A stretch of 53,504 bases of DNA from contig CANGWA010000002.1 of NCBI GenBank assembly GCA_947457335.1, positions 1-53,504 on the forward strand, read 5' to 3'. The stretch is from Sphingobacteriaceae bacterium. GTDB lineage: Bacteria; Bacteroidota; Bacteroidia; B-17B0; Aurantibacillaceae. Both the position numbers and the translations under genes were made by a program. Below, piece by piece: positions 1 to 10,131 of the stretch. The notes under the pieces were generated by a model. The model ran no database searches. It saw nothing but the letters and a program-made list of their open reading frames with translations, and was not told where the DNA came from. Positions within the stretch are counted from its first letter, which is position 1, and each line of letters starts with the position of its first letter.

Positions 1-657
1 ATTGGTCTCGCTCATGGCTTTGTGCATCTTCAAAAATTTGTTGCTGCTCTTCATGTAGGACCAATACGCCACAATGTCAACATAGCCAAACAAATTCGGA
101 TTGGTGCTCACTTCATCCAGCACCTTGATTTGTGTTTCAGCAGTTGTAATTTTTAAACTTGGCATGTAGTTTTTACGAATGCCTTCCATGTATTTGTAGT
201 GGCTAGAATTACCAACGGCAACGCCACCACATTTTTGCAGCGCTGCGGTAATGTCAGTCGCGGTGCGGCTGCGCACAGTGGTTACCCCACCAGAAGTCAC
301 CAATACGGACACGTTGCGCATATAGGGTGGCGAAAACACTACTTCTTTTTCCCGTTCAGCAGAGCGGGCTACGGTGCCCACACCAACGTCTTTCGCTCCG
401 CCGTTTTTAATGGCGTTGTAAAACTTGCTAAAATCCTGATACCCCTTGTACTGCACTACCACGGTCATGTTTTTTTTGAATTGTAACCAATTGGTGAATT
501 CACGCAGAATGTCGGCCTCAATGCCCTTGTATACGTTGGCCTCAGCATAGGCAAACGGCGCGTTTTCGTAATAATTGATAACCAGTGTGTCGGGCTTTTG
601 GGCGCTGATTTGGCCGGCGAAGCAAAAAAGCGAGAGGGCAAGGATAAAGTTTTTCAT
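1..657 (-). CDS. Periplasmic solute-binding protein, family 3-like (partial; 3' end beyond window start)
   Basis: Not in the ORF track because truncated. Reverse-strand reading from ATG at 657 gives MKNFILALSLFCFAGQISAQKPDTLVINYYENAPFAYAEANVYKGIEADILREFTNWLQFKKNMTVVVQYKGYQDF..., a signal peptide plus SBP_bac_3-like sequence, open to position 1. Confidence 0.8.
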   Translation of the reverse strand, partial: MKNFILALSLFCFAGQISAQKPDTLVINYYENAPFAYAEANVYKGIEADILREFTNWLQFKKNMTVVVQYKGYQDFSKFYNAIKNGGAKDVGVGTVARSAEREKEVVFSPPYMRNVSVLVTSGGVTTVRSRTATDITAALQKCGGVAVGNSSHYKYMEGIRKNYMPSLKITTAETQIKVLDEVSTNPNLFGYVDIVAYWSYMKSSNKFLKMHKAMSETN

Positions 658-784
658 GCGATTTAACTGAATGACCAAGTTGGCAAATTTTTGGCGGATG
701 CAGACATTAAATAATCTGGTTTTATACACCATAGTGGTTAATAACGCCCTGTTAAACCGGATTGTAAATTCTTAACTTTGTCTA

Positions 785-1159
785 ATGAAATTGCTTTTCC
801 TTCTTTTTTCCTTGTTCTTCTCGCTGCAGACAGGGGTTAACAATATTGATCCTGCTACTTTTAAAAAGATGGCTGAGGATAAAAACGTTGTAGTGATTGA
901 TCTACGCACGGCCGATGAAATTGCGCGCAAGGGCAAGATTGCAGGTGCTCGGGTGATAGACTACCTCTCTGACTCTGCTCAAGTAGTGATTAAGAAACTC
1001 GATCGAAGCAAAACGTACCTCGTGTATTGCGCAGGTGGGGGCCGCAGTTCTGATTGTGCCCATGAAATGGTGGGACTGGGTTTCAAAAACATTTACAACC
1101 TCACACGTGGTTTCGATAGCTGGAAAAACGCTGGCTTACCCATCGAAACTAAAAAATAG
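785..1159 (+). CDS. Rhodanese-like domain protein, exported
   Basis: Signal peptide, then VVVIDLRTADE...YLVYCAGGGRSSDCAHEMVGLGFKNIYNLTRGFDSWKNAGLPI; rhodanese CxxGxR active-site loop. Confidence 0.85.
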   Translation: MKLLFLLFSLFFSLQTGVNNIDPATFKKMAEDKNVVVIDLRTADEIARKGKIAGARVIDYLSDSAQVVIKKLDRSKTYLVYCAGGGRSSDCAHEMVGLGFKNIYNLTRGFDSWKNAGLPIETKK

Positions 1160-1162
1160 TTC

Positions 1163-1984
1163 GTGCCGATGGACGCGCGTGCTCTCCTGAAAACCGGTGT
1201 CAAGGCGGCCTTGCTCGCTGGCGAAGAAATTCTACGCATTTACCTGACCGATTTTCATGTAGAAACAAAATCTGACAACACACCAGTAACCACTGCAGAC
1301 AAAGCCTCTGGAGCCATTATTGCCCGGGAGTTAGCCTCAACCGCTATTCCCCTCATCAGCGAGGAAGACACGATTGCGCCCTATGAAGAGCGGAAAAACT
1401 GGAGCAGGGTGTGGCTGATTGATCCCCTTGATGGCACCAAGGAATACGTGAAACGCAACGGAGAATTTGCCGTGAACATTGCCCTCGTTGAGAACAACCT
1501 ACCCACCATTGGCATCATTTACTCGCCAATACTAAAACAGATTTATTTCGGCGCAAAAGGTCTTGGCAGTTTTCGCATCACATGGAATACCAGTATTACC
1601 GAACTCACTCCAGACCGCATCGCCGATGCGCTTTTTGAATATGGGCATCCCCTCCCCCTTCAAATAACACCAGCCGTATACACAATGGTGGCAAGCCGTT
1701 CGCACCTCAGCCGCGAGATAAACGATTACCTCGACAAACTCAAGCGTTTATATGGAGAAGTGACCCTTATCAACGCCGGCAGTAGCATCAAACAATGTTG
1801 GGTGGCAGAGGGCAAGGCGCATGAATACCCAAGGTTTGGTAAGACGATGGAATGGGACACTGCTGCTGGGCAATGTATTCTCGAAGAGGCTGGGGGGGCA
1901 TTGTTGCATTTTGAAACGGGGCAACCGTTGACCTATAACAAAGAAGACTTACAAAATCCCTACTTCGTTGCGAAGCGCCTCTGA
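1163..1984 (+). CDS. cysQ: 3'(2'),5'-bisphosphate nucleotidase
   Basis: Inositol monophosphatase-superfamily motifs (PLISEED, WLIDPLDGTKEYVKRNGEFAVNIAL, EWDTAAGQCILEEAGG). GTG start at 1163 or ATG at 1169. Confidence 0.88.
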   Translation: MPMDARALLKTGVKAALLAGEEILRIYLTDFHVETKSDNTPVTTADKASGAIIARELASTAIPLISEEDTIAPYEERKNWSRVWLIDPLDGTKEYVKRNGEFAVNIALVENNLPTIGIIYSPILKQIYFGAKGLGSFRITWNTSITELTPDRIADALFEYGHPLPLQITPAVYTMVASRSHLSREINDYLDKLKRLYGEVTLINAGSSIKQCWVAEGKAHEYPRFGKTMEWDTAAGQCILEEAGGALLHFETGQPLTYNKEDLQNPYFVAKRL

Positions 1985-2052
1985 CAACTGTTTGACGAAT
2001 CACTGAAGCATATCCTCATCAAAAATCGTTGGCCTTAACGTGCGTCAAGTGT

Positions 2053-3231
2053 TTAAGTAGAATGTACGCCCACTTTTGCAGCTAATGCCGCAGCGCGGTT
2101 TTTTAACGCAGTCGTGTCGGCGGTCACCTCATCGTTTACCAGCACTACACCCATGCGGCGATAAGGCCGAGTGGTGGGCTTGTTAAACAGCCGTATATCG
2201 GTTTGTGATTCCTTAAGCACCTCTTCAACACCAGTAAAATAAGGCTTTTCGCCATTAGCATGTGCCAGAATGACCGCAGAAGCGCCAGCCCTTAGTTGAA
2301 CAATTTCAGGGATTGGCAATCCTAAAATAGCACGGGCGTGCAATTCGAATTCATTGAAATTTTGAGTGCCGGCCAATGTAACCATTCCGGTATCGTGTGG
2401 ACGGGGCGATAGCTCGCTGAAGTACACCCCTTCATTGGTTAAGAAAAACTCAATGCCCCAGATGCCATTGCCGCCCAGCGCCTTGGTGATTTGCGCGGCC
2501 ATTTCGCAAGCGTGTTGGTAATCGTCCTCCTTTACAGGAAAAGGTTGCCAACTTTCTTGGTAATCGCCGCGTTCTTGGCGGTGACCAATGGGCGCGCAAA
2601 ACAACGTATTGCCATTTTGTTGTGTGACGGTGAGCAAGGTGATTTCTGCATAGAAATTCACGAACCCTTCAACAATCACCTCCTTGTAATCGCCACGAGA
2701 ACCCTCCATGGCGTATTGCCACGCCTTATCAATATCAGCAGCTGTTTTCACAACACTTTGTCCCTTGCCGCTGCTGCTCATCAATGGTTTCACCACACAC
2801 GGCATGCCGATGGTGTGAACCGCCTCTCTGAAGCCTTCGGCAGTAGTTGCATACAAATAATTCGCGGTGCGTAATCCCAATTCCTTAGCGGCCAAATCAC
2901 GAATGGCTTTGCGGTTCATGGTAAAATTCGCTGCGCGTGCACTTGGAATAACGGTGTATCCCTCTTGTTCGTATTTATAAAACTGTTCGGTGCGAATGGC
3001 TTCCACTTCTGGTACGATTAAATCGGGGCGGTGTTTTGCAATGACCCCGTCCAGGGCAGCACCATCCAACATGTTGATGACCTCGTGCTCTTGCGCCAGC
3101 TGCATGGCTGGAGCGTTTTCGTAATTATCTACCGCTACAACATAGTGGCCCAACCGTTGCAAGGCGATGACCAATTCGCGGCCCAATTCACCGCTTCCCA
3201 ACAACACTATTTTCTTTTGTTTCATATGCAT
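2053..3231 (-). CDS. purT: Formate-dependent phosphoribosylglycinamide formyltransferase
   Basis: ATP-grasp protein: [86 protein letters not shown]. Confidence 0.92.
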   Translation of the reverse strand: MHMKQKKIVLLGSGELGRELVIALQRLGHYVVAVDNYENAPAMQLAQEHEVINMLDGAALDGVIAKHRPDLIVPEVEAIRTEQFYKYEQEGYTVIPSARAANFTMNRKAIRDLAAKELGLRTANYLYATTAEGFREAVHTIGMPCVVKPLMSSSGKGQSVVKTAADIDKAWQYAMEGSRGDYKEVIVEGFVNFYAEITLLTVTQQNGNTLFCAPIGHRQERGDYQESWQPFPVKEDDYQHACEMAAQITKALGGNGIWGIEFFLTNEGVYFSELSPRPHDTGMVTLAGTQNFNEFELHARAILGLPIPEIVQLRAGASAVILAHANGEKPYFTGVEEVLKESQTDIRLFNKPTTRPYRRMGVVLVNDEVTADTTALKNRAAALAAKVGVHST

Positions 3232-3875
3232 TACTTACCCAAGTTAATGGATTCAGGATAGGTGTTTTTAAAAATAAAGTAGAGTCCAAAGCCCAGCACC
3301 AGTCCCGCAGTACCCGATGCTAACGAATACAGTTTTCGTTTTTGTTTGGCTACGCGTTCATAGCCCAGGAGGTAGGAGTCGAAATCCACCGCATTGGGTT
3401 GACTGATGGTGGAATGTTTGATTTTAACTTTTGGAATGCCACTCAACGCCATGTAACTGTAAGGCAGCAAGGGTGCCCAGAAGAGGCCGGTAAGTCCTCC
3501 TGTCAATCCAAACAAGCCTGCGCCAATGACAGAACCCTTTGGTTTGAAGCCTTTGCGGGCATCGCGTTCGCCGAGCATGTAGTACCACATTTCCTCGCGG
3601 GTAAACCAATTGTTAATGGTCGTGTCTTGTTCGTAGTAGAAGCGCTTCAGGCCAGAGGCATACTTCACCATGTAGATTTGGTTCCACTCGTAATAAATTT
3701 TCTTGTCGGTGTTGTCGGGGTTTTGAATCGACACGCCTGCGACGGTACTATCGAGTACTTTGTGGGCCGCTATTTGGCCATTCATTAAAAAGATGGTGTC
3801 TTGACCTTTTTTTTGTTGCGCGTTTATCCCGCTCAGGCCCAGCAAGAAGATGAATAGAAGGGTGTGTGTTTTCAT
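3231..3875 (-). CDS. Hypothetical exported/membrane protein
   Basis: Signal peptide [20 protein letters not shown] and C-terminal TM segments. ATG overlaps the mqnC stop (TGATG). Confidence 0.65.
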   Translation of the reverse strand: MKTHTLLFIFLLGLSGINAQQKKGQDTIFLMNGQIAAHKVLDSTVAGVSIQNPDNTDKKIYYEWNQIYMVKYASGLKRFYYEQDTTINNWFTREEMWYYMLGERDARKGFKPKGSVIGAGLFGLTGGLTGLFWAPLLPYSYMALSGIPKVKIKHSTISQPNAVDFDSYLLGYERVAKQKRKLYSLASGTAGLVLGFGLYFIFKNTYPESINLGK

Positions 3876-5002
3876 CAATAATTAATCACTTGTTCTTCCA
3901 TGTTAATGGGCAGGGCGCGTTCTTCGTACTGTTGGTTGCGCAATTGCGGCTCGAAGCCGGCTTCGCTGATGGCGGCTTGTATTTGTGAAGCAGTGAAGCG
4001 GTGTGGGGCGCCGGCAGCGCTGACCACATTTTCTTCAATCATGATGGAGCCGAAGTCGTTGGCGCCAGCATGAAGGCAAAGTTGAGCCGTTTCCTTACCC
4101 ACAGTGAGCCAACTCGCTTGTATGTTTTGAATGTTTGGGAGCATGATGCGGGACAGCGATAGCATACGGATGTATTCTTCGCGGGAGACGTTGTTGCTGA
4201 TGCCTTTTAGGCGTTTCAGCAAGGTGCCATCGTCTTGGAACGGCCAAGGTATAAAGGCGAGAAAGCCTTTGGCCTTTTCAGGTTTTTCAGCTTGTACCTC
4301 TCTCAGCCAAACCAAGTGTTCGAAGCGTTCGTAGATGGTTTCGACGTGACCGAACATCATGGTAGCGCTGGTGGTGAGGTGGAGTTGGTGTGCAGCGCGC
4401 ATCACGTCAAGCCATTCCTTTCCGTTGCATTTTCCCTTGCTGATGAGGCGGCGCACACGGTCGTTAAGAATTTCGGCACCAGCGCCGGGAAGGCTGTCTA
4501 GTCCAGCCTCCATCAGTGCTTCAAGTACCTTTGAATGCGTACTTTTTTCCAGTTTGGTGATGTGAGCAATTTCTGGAGGGCCAAGGGCGTGCAGTTTCAG
4601 CGTTGGGTAGAGGTGTTTGAGCTCTTTGAACAGGTCCACATAGTAGGACAATCCCAAATCAGGATGGTGTCCCCCTTGCAAGAGCAGCTGTTCTCCCCCG
4701 TATTTGAATGTTTCTTCAATTTTTTTCTTGTAGGTCGCGATGCTAGTGATGTAGGATTCAGCGTGACCTGGAATGCGGTAGAAATTACAGAATTTGCAAT
4801 TGGCGATGCATACGTTTGTGGTGTTGACGTTACGGTCGATGATCCACGTGACCTTGTTGCTATTGTTTTTCTTTTCCTTTCTCAGTTCGTCGGCAACATA
4901 GGTCAATTCGGCGATTGGCGCATGGTGGTAGAGGTGCACCCCTTCTTCGATGGAGAGGAATTCCGATGCGCGGGCCTTTTTTAGCAATTCGGCGGTAATC
5001 AT
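3875..5002 (-). CDS. mqnC: Cyclic dehypoxanthinyl futalosine synthase (radical SAM)
   Basis: NVCIANCKFCNFYR radical-SAM CxxxCxxC; LLQGGHHPDLGL; GAEILNDRVRRLISKGKC. Start ATG at 5002 preferred over the longer ORF at 5065. Confidence 0.9.
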   Translation of the reverse strand: MITAELLKKARASEFLSIEEGVHLYHHAPIAELTYVADELRKEKKNNSNKVTWIIDRNVNTTNVCIANCKFCNFYRIPGHAESYITSIATYKKKIEETFKYGGEQLLLQGGHHPDLGLSYYVDLFKELKHLYPTLKLHALGPPEIAHITKLEKSTHSKVLEALMEAGLDSLPGAGAEILNDRVRRLISKGKCNGKEWLDVMRAAHQLHLTTSATMMFGHVETIYERFEHLVWLREVQAEKPEKAKGFLAFIPWPFQDDGTLLKRLKGISNNVSREEYIRMLSLSRIMLPNIQNIQASWLTVGKETAQLCLHAGANDFGSIMIEENVVSAAGAPHRFTASQIQAAISEAGFEPQLRNQQYEERALPINMEEQVINY

Positions 5003-5074
5003 AAGGGGCGAAGGTAGGAAAAAAGAGAGAGAAGGGGGGCGACCACTCTCTATAATCCAATGCAAAAGCGAAAC

Positions 5075-5428
5075 TCACGCTTGCAGTTCTTTGCGGATTT
5101 TAGCCGGGAGGGCATTAAAAATCAATTGATAGGAGTCGCGGATGAGTTCTTTGATCAGTTTGTTGGGGAGTGAGCCATCGCAAACCACTGTGTTCCAGTG
5201 TGTTTTATTCATGTGGTAACCCGGCAGGATGGCGGGGTGGTTTTCGCGCAGATCGATGGCTTTTTGCGGTTCTGCTTTGGCGTTGAAGCGAGGCGGCTGG
5301 GTATCGAGGGAGAGGAGGAGGAATATTTTTCCAGCGACACGGAAGACCAGGGTCTCTTCACCGAAAGGAAAATCAGCTGTAACGTGAGGCAGGTGCGTAC
5401 AGAAATCCGTTATTTCCTCAGTATTCAT
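5075..5428 (-). CDS. MmcQ/YjbR family protein
   Basis: TADFPFGEETLVFRVAGKIFLLL...PGYHMNKTHWNTVVCDGSLPNKLIKELIRDSYQLI. Confidence 0.85.
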   Translation of the reverse strand: MNTEEITDFCTHLPHVTADFPFGEETLVFRVAGKIFLLLSLDTQPPRFNAKAEPQKAIDLRENHPAILPGYHMNKTHWNTVVCDGSLPNKLIKELIRDSYQLIFNALPAKIRKELQA

Positions 5429-5564
5429 AGGGGGTGGGTGAATTTTACCCCAAATATGCTCAAAAAAGTGCCAGATATAAAGTCCGTCACCCCTACATTA
5501 TCTTTTTGTAAAATATTTGCGTTGAATTGCCCGTTAAATCGAAAAAAGAGCGGTGTAACCGTTT

Positions 5565-5593
5565 TTTGGTAGGAACAAAATTTTGTATGTTTG
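5565..5593 (+). promoter_or_regulatory. Candidate Bacteroidetes primary-sigma promoter (TTTG-N17-TATGTTTG)
   Basis: Direct match to the -33 TTTG / -7 TAnnTTTG pattern, 45 nt upstream of the exbB-like start. Confidence 0.6.
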
Positions 5594-5638
5594 GCAACTC
5601 AAAACACAAAAATTAATTAAACAACAAATAGTAAAACA

Positions 5639-6442
5639 ATGAGTACAAAGAAGACATCGGGTGGTTTCCCTTTGATTATTTCAGCGCTGGCAATTGTCAT
5701 TTGCATTGGTATTGGTCTATTCATTTATTCCAACATTTTGGGCGCATCCTCTAACTTCGAAGGCGGTAACCGTGATTCACACAAGCCTATCAACATCTTA
5801 GGAACCATGTACATGGGCGGATTCATCGTGCCCATCCTCATTGGTTTCCTATTAACCGTATTAACCTTTGCGGTTGAGCGTTTTGTTACCATTCAAAAAG
5901 CAGCAGGACGTGGTGCAACCGATAAATTCGTGGCCCGCATCAAGACCTTAATTTCGAACAAAGATTTCGCTACTGCTATTGCTGAGTGCGACAAGCAACG
6001 TGGGTCGTTGGCTAACGTTGTGCACGAAGGCATTCAAAAGTATCAGTTTGTAAAGAACGATACAGTAATGGACAAGGAAGCGAAAGTTCACGCCATTCAA
6101 AAAGCGTTGGAAGAGGCGACCGCTTTGGAATTGCCAATGCTTTCTAAGAACATGGTGGTGATTTCAACCATGGCGTCGATTGGTACCCTTGCTGGTCTGA
6201 TTGGTACGGTTGTGGGTATGATTCGTGCGTTTGCGGCGCTTGCGAACGCCGGTGCACCAGATACCGCTGCGCTTGCAACAGGTATCTCTGAGGCGCTTGT
6301 GAACACTCTCGTAGGGATCTTGACCTCTGCGTTTGCGATCATTTTCTATAACTTCTTCAGTAACCGTATTGACCAAATCACCTATGCAATGGATGAGGCG
6401 GGTTATACTATTGTTGAAGAATTTCAATCGAGCGAAAAATAA
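5639..6442 (+). CDS. MotA/TolQ/ExbB proton channel family protein
   Basis: TM segments and SIGTLAGLIGTVVGMIRAFAALA...ISEALVNTLVGI typical of TolQ/ExbB. Confidence 0.92.
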   Translation: MSTKKTSGGFPLIISALAIVICIGIGLFIYSNILGASSNFEGGNRDSHKPINILGTMYMGGFIVPILIGFLLTVLTFAVERFVTIQKAAGRGATDKFVARIKTLISNKDFATAIAECDKQRGSLANVVHEGIQKYQFVKNDTVMDKEAKVHAIQKALEEATALELPMLSKNMVVISTMASIGTLAGLIGTVVGMIRAFAALANAGAPDTAALATGISEALVNTLVGILTSAFAIIFYNFFSNRIDQITYAMDEAGYTIVEEFQSSEK

Positions 6443-6496
6443 TTTTTCCACTTGTGTGGAATTTGCATAAATCATTCATCTAAATAGAAAAAAGAG

Positions 6497-7177
6497 ATGT
6501 CAAAGAAACCATCAAAAGGAGGAGCACCATCGTTGGACATGACGCCAATGGTGGATTTGGCGTTCCTTCTGGTTACCTTTTTCATGTTGACAGCCTCTTT
6601 CAGAATGGCAGAGCCGGTTACGGTGGATCCCCCATCCTCAATAGGAAAAGTGGATTTGCCTGATAACCACATTATGGTTACGATTGATGATAACGGACGT
6701 GTTTTCTTCGGTATCAGCAATAGTACTGCCAAGACAGAGGCGCTCAAGGAAATGGCGGCGAAATACCAAGTCCAGTTCACTGAGCAGCAAGTGAAAAAAT
6801 TCAGTGGTCTTCCGAGTTTTGGAGTGGACATTAAGGACCTGCCGAGGTACCTTGATGCCAGCGAACAAGAGCGGACCAAGTTCCAGCCTCAAAAGGGCGT
6901 GCCGATGGACACCATTACACCGAACAATCAATTGAAAGATTGGATTGCGATTGGTGGCCGCAAAGCGGTAGAGGTGTTTAACGCAGCGAAAGCAAAAGCC
7001 GAAGAGAGCGGAGCAGAGTTTAAGAGTGAAAAACCCCGTTACGCTATTAAATGTGCATCAAAGACCAAGTACATTTATGTGAAGGATGTGGTGAGTACGT
7101 TTGGTGATCTGAAAATTTATCAGTTCAACCTCATCACCAGTTTAGAAGGCGGGGGAACAGTTATTAATCCCGAATAA
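6497..7177 (+). CDS. ExbD/TolR biopolymer transport protein
   Basis: SLDMTPMVDLAFLLVTFFMLTASF, the ExbD TM with catalytic Asp. Confidence 0.9.
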   Translation: MSKKPSKGGAPSLDMTPMVDLAFLLVTFFMLTASFRMAEPVTVDPPSSIGKVDLPDNHIMVTIDDNGRVFFGISNSTAKTEALKEMAAKYQVQFTEQQVKKFSGLPSFGVDIKDLPRYLDASEQERTKFQPQKGVPMDTITPNNQLKDWIAIGGRKAVEVFNAAKAKAEESGAEFKSEKPRYAIKCASKTKYIYVKDVVSTFGDLKIYQFNLITSLEGGGTVINPE

Positions 7178-7206
7178 TTTGCCAAAAGGCTAAATAAGAA
7201 ACGAAC

Positions 7207-7842
7207 ATGGCAGAAATACAGGATAGTGGTGGCGGTGGCCACAAAGGCGGGAAGAAAAGGGCCAAGAAATTATCGACCAAGGTGGACATGACCCCGATGG
7301 TTGACTTAGCGTTCCTTTTGCTAACCTTCTTCGTACTGACGGCGACGTTTAGTAAGCCTAAGTCAATGGAGTTAACCTTCCCTGTTCCACCAGACGTAAT
7401 TGAAAACCAGCCTCCCATTAAAAATGGTATTACCTTTTTGTTAACCGGCGACGATCGCATCTTCTATTACGAAGGTGAGTTTCGTGCAGCCGACGATGCG
7501 AAGGGTGCAAAAACCGTATTACAGGAGTTGAATTTTTCACAAACGAGTTTGCACAAGTACTTGTTGGATAAGAACAAGGACATGCACACGCAGATTCGCG
7601 ATTTAAAAGACAAGTTTGAAAAGAAGCAGATGGCTGACACCACCTACAAGCGCTTGGTAAAAGAGCGTAAGGCGGATAAAGCCTCTTACACTTACTTGAT
7701 TAAAACGGATGACAAAGCCACCTACAAAAACGTGATTGACGTAATTGACGAATTGAACGTGAACGTAGTGGGTAAATATGTCATGGTGGATATTACCAAA
7801 CCGGAGCTAGACATGCTAATTGCAGCAGCTGGCACCAAATAA
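7207..7842 (+). CDS. ExbD/TolR biopolymer transport protein (second paralogue)
   Basis: KVDMTPMVDLAFLLLTFFVLTATF. Confidence 0.9.
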   Translation: MAEIQDSGGGGHKGGKKRAKKLSTKVDMTPMVDLAFLLLTFFVLTATFSKPKSMELTFPVPPDVIENQPPIKNGITFLLTGDDRIFYYEGEFRAADDAKGAKTVLQELNFSQTSLHKYLLDKNKDMHTQIRDLKDKFEKKQMADTTYKRLVKERKADKASYTYLIKTDDKATYKNVIDVIDELNVNVVGKYVMVDITKPELDMLIAAAGTK

Positions 7843-7850
7843 ATTGAAAG

Positions 7851-8645
7851 ATGTTAAAGAGCTGGAATAATGTAACTTTTGACGAGCGCAACCACTTGGT
7901 GTTTGCGCATCGTAACCAGGCTTACGGCGCTTACGAACTTCGCACGAATTACAACAAACGTGTTACCTTCATTATTGGTGGGGTGATGGCGTTTGCGGGC
8001 ATTTTATTCTTGTTGAAGCTCTTTTTAGACCGTCCCCAAGAAGTAGAAGTACAGGAGCAAATTAAAGTGGAGCAAATTGATTTGACGCCGCCGCCGCCGC
8101 AAGAAGAACAACCGCCACCACCACCGCCACCACCACCACCACCAATGGTTGAGATGGTGAAGTTTACACCGCCGGTAGTAAAAGATGACGCTGTTGAAGA
8201 AGAGCCTCAGAAACTACAAGAAGAAGTGGTTGAAACCAATGTCGGCACGAAGGACCAAGAAGGTGACAAGGATTTGGTAGCACCTCCGTCGGAACCCACT
8301 GGTCCCGTTGAAGCGGCTGCTCCAGAAATTTTCACCATCGTAGAAGAGATGCCTGAACCAGAAGGTGGTATGTCTGCCTTTTACAAGTACCTGAGTCAAA
8401 ACATTCAGTACCCACCAATGGCGCGTGAAGCGGGCATCAATGGGAAGTGCTTTTTGAAATTCGTAGTGAATGAAACCGGCACCATATCTGACATTCAGGT
8501 GCAGAAAGGTGTCCCCGGTTGTCCTGATTGCGACAAAGAAGCGATTCGCGTTTTAAAAACCTATCCCAAATGGAAGGTGGGCAAACAAAACGGTCGTCCC
8601 GTTAAGGTTTACTACAACTTGTTCATCACCTTTAAAATTCAGTAA
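7851..8645 (+). CDS. TonB family energy transducer
   Basis: Single N-terminal TM, long polyproline spacer (PPPPQEEQPPPPPPPPPPP), C-terminal YPPMAREAGINGKCFLKFVVNETGTISDIQVQKGV...CDKEAIRVLKTYPKWKVGKQNGRPVKVYYNLFITFKIQ. Confidence 0.93.
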   Translation: MLKSWNNVTFDERNHLVFAHRNQAYGAYELRTNYNKRVTFIIGGVMAFAGILFLLKLFLDRPQEVEVQEQIKVEQIDLTPPPPQEEQPPPPPPPPPPPMVEMVKFTPPVVKDDAVEEEPQKLQEEVVETNVGTKDQEGDKDLVAPPSEPTGPVEAAAPEIFTIVEEMPEPEGGMSAFYKYLSQNIQYPPMAREAGINGKCFLKFVVNETGTISDIQVQKGVPGCPDCDKEAIRVLKTYPKWKVGKQNGRPVKVYYNLFITFKIQ

Positions 8646-8670
8646 GCAGGCTCGTCCTGCTTACTTTTTT
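8642..8670 (+). terminator. Intrinsic terminator after tonB-like gene
   Basis: GTAAGCAGG-CTCGT-CCTGCTTAC followed by TTTTTT. The tonB stop codon TAA (8643-8645) lies inside the stem. Confidence 0.85.
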
Positions 8671-8674
8671 ACTT

Positions 8675-8881
8675 ATGGCTAAGGACGTTTTTGCATGGAT
8701 TGGACTTTTCCTCGCTGTTGTTGTTTTAGCAATGGCGGTTGGGATTTTGACCACCGAGATGTTGCCAAATCTTTTCGGCACCAAGCGTATTTTGTTTGTT
8801 GTACTGCTTTTCGCCTACTCTGCTTACAGGGGGTTTCGCGTGTATGCGTATTTCAAGGACAAAAGGAGTGATCGTGCGTAG
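8675..8881 (+). CDS. Small two-TM hypothetical protein
   Basis: 68 aa, two hydrophobic segments; overlaps the start of the next gene by 8 nt. Confidence 0.6.
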   Translation: MAKDVFAWIGLFLAVVVLAMAVGILTTEMLPNLFGTKRILFVVLLFAYSAYRGFRVYAYFKDKRSDRA

Positions 8882-9782
8882 TGTTGTAATTGCCTTGTTA
8901 GTTCTGATTTTACAGGGCTGTGACAATTACTTTACGAACGATTACCGCGACAATTCCCCTACCTCAGGCAAGCTCAATGTGTTTTATGATGAAGGCTTGC
9001 AATTGCATGTTGAAAATCAGATTTACACCTTTAATGCCTTGTACCACAATGCCGAAGTAAAAGGTTTTTGTCGCACGGAAAGCCAGGCTGTGCAAGGCCT
9101 TTACAAAGATTCGTGCGAGGCCATTGTAATGGCCAGGTTATTAAACGATGAAGAAAAAAAAGCCTTCGCCAGTAAGCGGTACACCCCACTCTATTCCCAC
9201 GTAGCGAGTACAGGCGTGGCCTTGATTGTGAGCTGCCAATCGCCGCTGTACCGACTCACCGTTGCAGAAGTACAACAACTATTAAAACATGGAGAAGCCG
9301 CTGATACACTGGGAGTAAAACAAGCCTACCAGGTAGTGTTTGATGCCAACAATTCGTCTGTTCTTCATTACACAGCTGATTCCATTTTAAAAGGTACTCC
9401 TGCTACCCATTGGGCTTCGATGCGCGACACCCGTGCCTGTATAGACTTTGTGACCACGCACACCAATGCCGTTGGGTTTATTGATTTTGCTTGGTTGAGT
9501 GATAGCGATGATAGTTTGTACAAGGCCAACACCACAAAGCTTCGTTTTTTGGCCATTGGGAGGAACAAATCCTTGTACGATCCGCCCCACCAAAGTTCCT
9601 TTAAATTGGGCACCTACCCCTTTACACGGCACGTTTACGTGATACGAAAAACAGGTGAATTTACCTTGGCCAAGGGTTTTGAGAGTTTTGTAGCTGGTCC
9701 GAAAGGACAGCTTACCTTTTTAAAGCAAGGCCTCTTACCCGCCCATCAAGGCGAGCGGTCCATTGAAATGAAGGTCGAGTAA
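8874..9782 (+). CDS. PstS-like phosphate/solute-binding lipoprotein
   Basis: GTG start at 8874 with AGGAG at 8863-8867 gives MRSVVIALLVLILQGC lipobox; PstS-like EVQQLLKHG...FVTTHTNAVGFIDFAWLSD. The track start at 8796 is likely too far upstream. Confidence 0.78.
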   Translation: MRSVVIALLVLILQGCDNYFTNDYRDNSPTSGKLNVFYDEGLQLHVENQIYTFNALYHNAEVKGFCRTESQAVQGLYKDSCEAIVMARLLNDEEKKAFASKRYTPLYSHVASTGVALIVSCQSPLYRLTVAEVQQLLKHGEAADTLGVKQAYQVVFDANNSSVLHYTADSILKGTPATHWASMRDTRACIDFVTTHTNAVGFIDFAWLSDSDDSLYKANTTKLRFLAIGRNKSLYDPPHQSSFKLGTYPFTRHVYVIRKTGEFTLAKGFESFVAGPKGQLTFLKQGLLPAHQGERSIEMKVE

Positions 9783-9792
9783 ACCGCTTGTG

Positions 9793-9812
9793 AACCATTA
9801 CCAACCATTACC
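9793..9812. repeat. Perfect tandem 10-mer (AACCATTACC x2)
   Basis: aaccattacc aaccattacc read directly. Confidence 0.7.
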
Positions 9813-9860
9813 GTCAATTGCAGGCAACAAAAAGCCGACAGCCTGCGTTAAGTATTGAGG

Positions 9861-9978
9861 CGGCAGCTGGCTTTAAAAATTGACCAATGCCTGTTGTGCG
9901 AGGAGGCGGCCCGGCACACTTGCCCGGAAAGCCACCGCAGCATTACAGGCATGGGAAATTTTAAAGCCACTACAGCCG
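9861..9978. repeat. Long imperfect inverted repeat / foldable element
   Basis: CGGC 9861-9864 with GCCG 9975-9978; GGCTTTAAAA 9869-9878 with TTTTAAAGCC 9959-9968; CCaATGCCTGT 9884-9894 with ACAGGCATgGG 9945-9955, all nearly in register. Confidence 0.65.
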
Positions 9979-10102
9979 AAAGACTGACCCAGCAGCGAGA
10001 CCAGTATTGACGACAATTCTTTCTGGCTGCGGGGAAACGCCCAACACCACTAGAATGTTAAAATCTTATAATACCAGAGCCAACACTTAACACGGCACCC
10101 CC

Positions 10103-10131
10103 TTTGTAACCAAGTTAAATAGCTATTTTTG
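10103..10131 (+). promoter_or_regulatory. Candidate Bacteroidetes promoter (TTTG-N17-TATTTTTG)
   Basis: Same spacing as the 5565-5593 candidate; upstream of the TPR gene. Confidence 0.6.

Noticed and set aside
4535-4984. 149-aa plus-strand ORF opposite mqnC
   Set aside because: Antisense shadow of a well-supported gene.
8089-8145. CCR-rich microsatellite
   Set aside because: Encodes the normal polyproline spacer of a TonB protein.
9834-10040. RNase P RNA, tmRNA or SRP RNA
   Set aside because: None of the conserved motifs I know for these RNAs was found on either strand.
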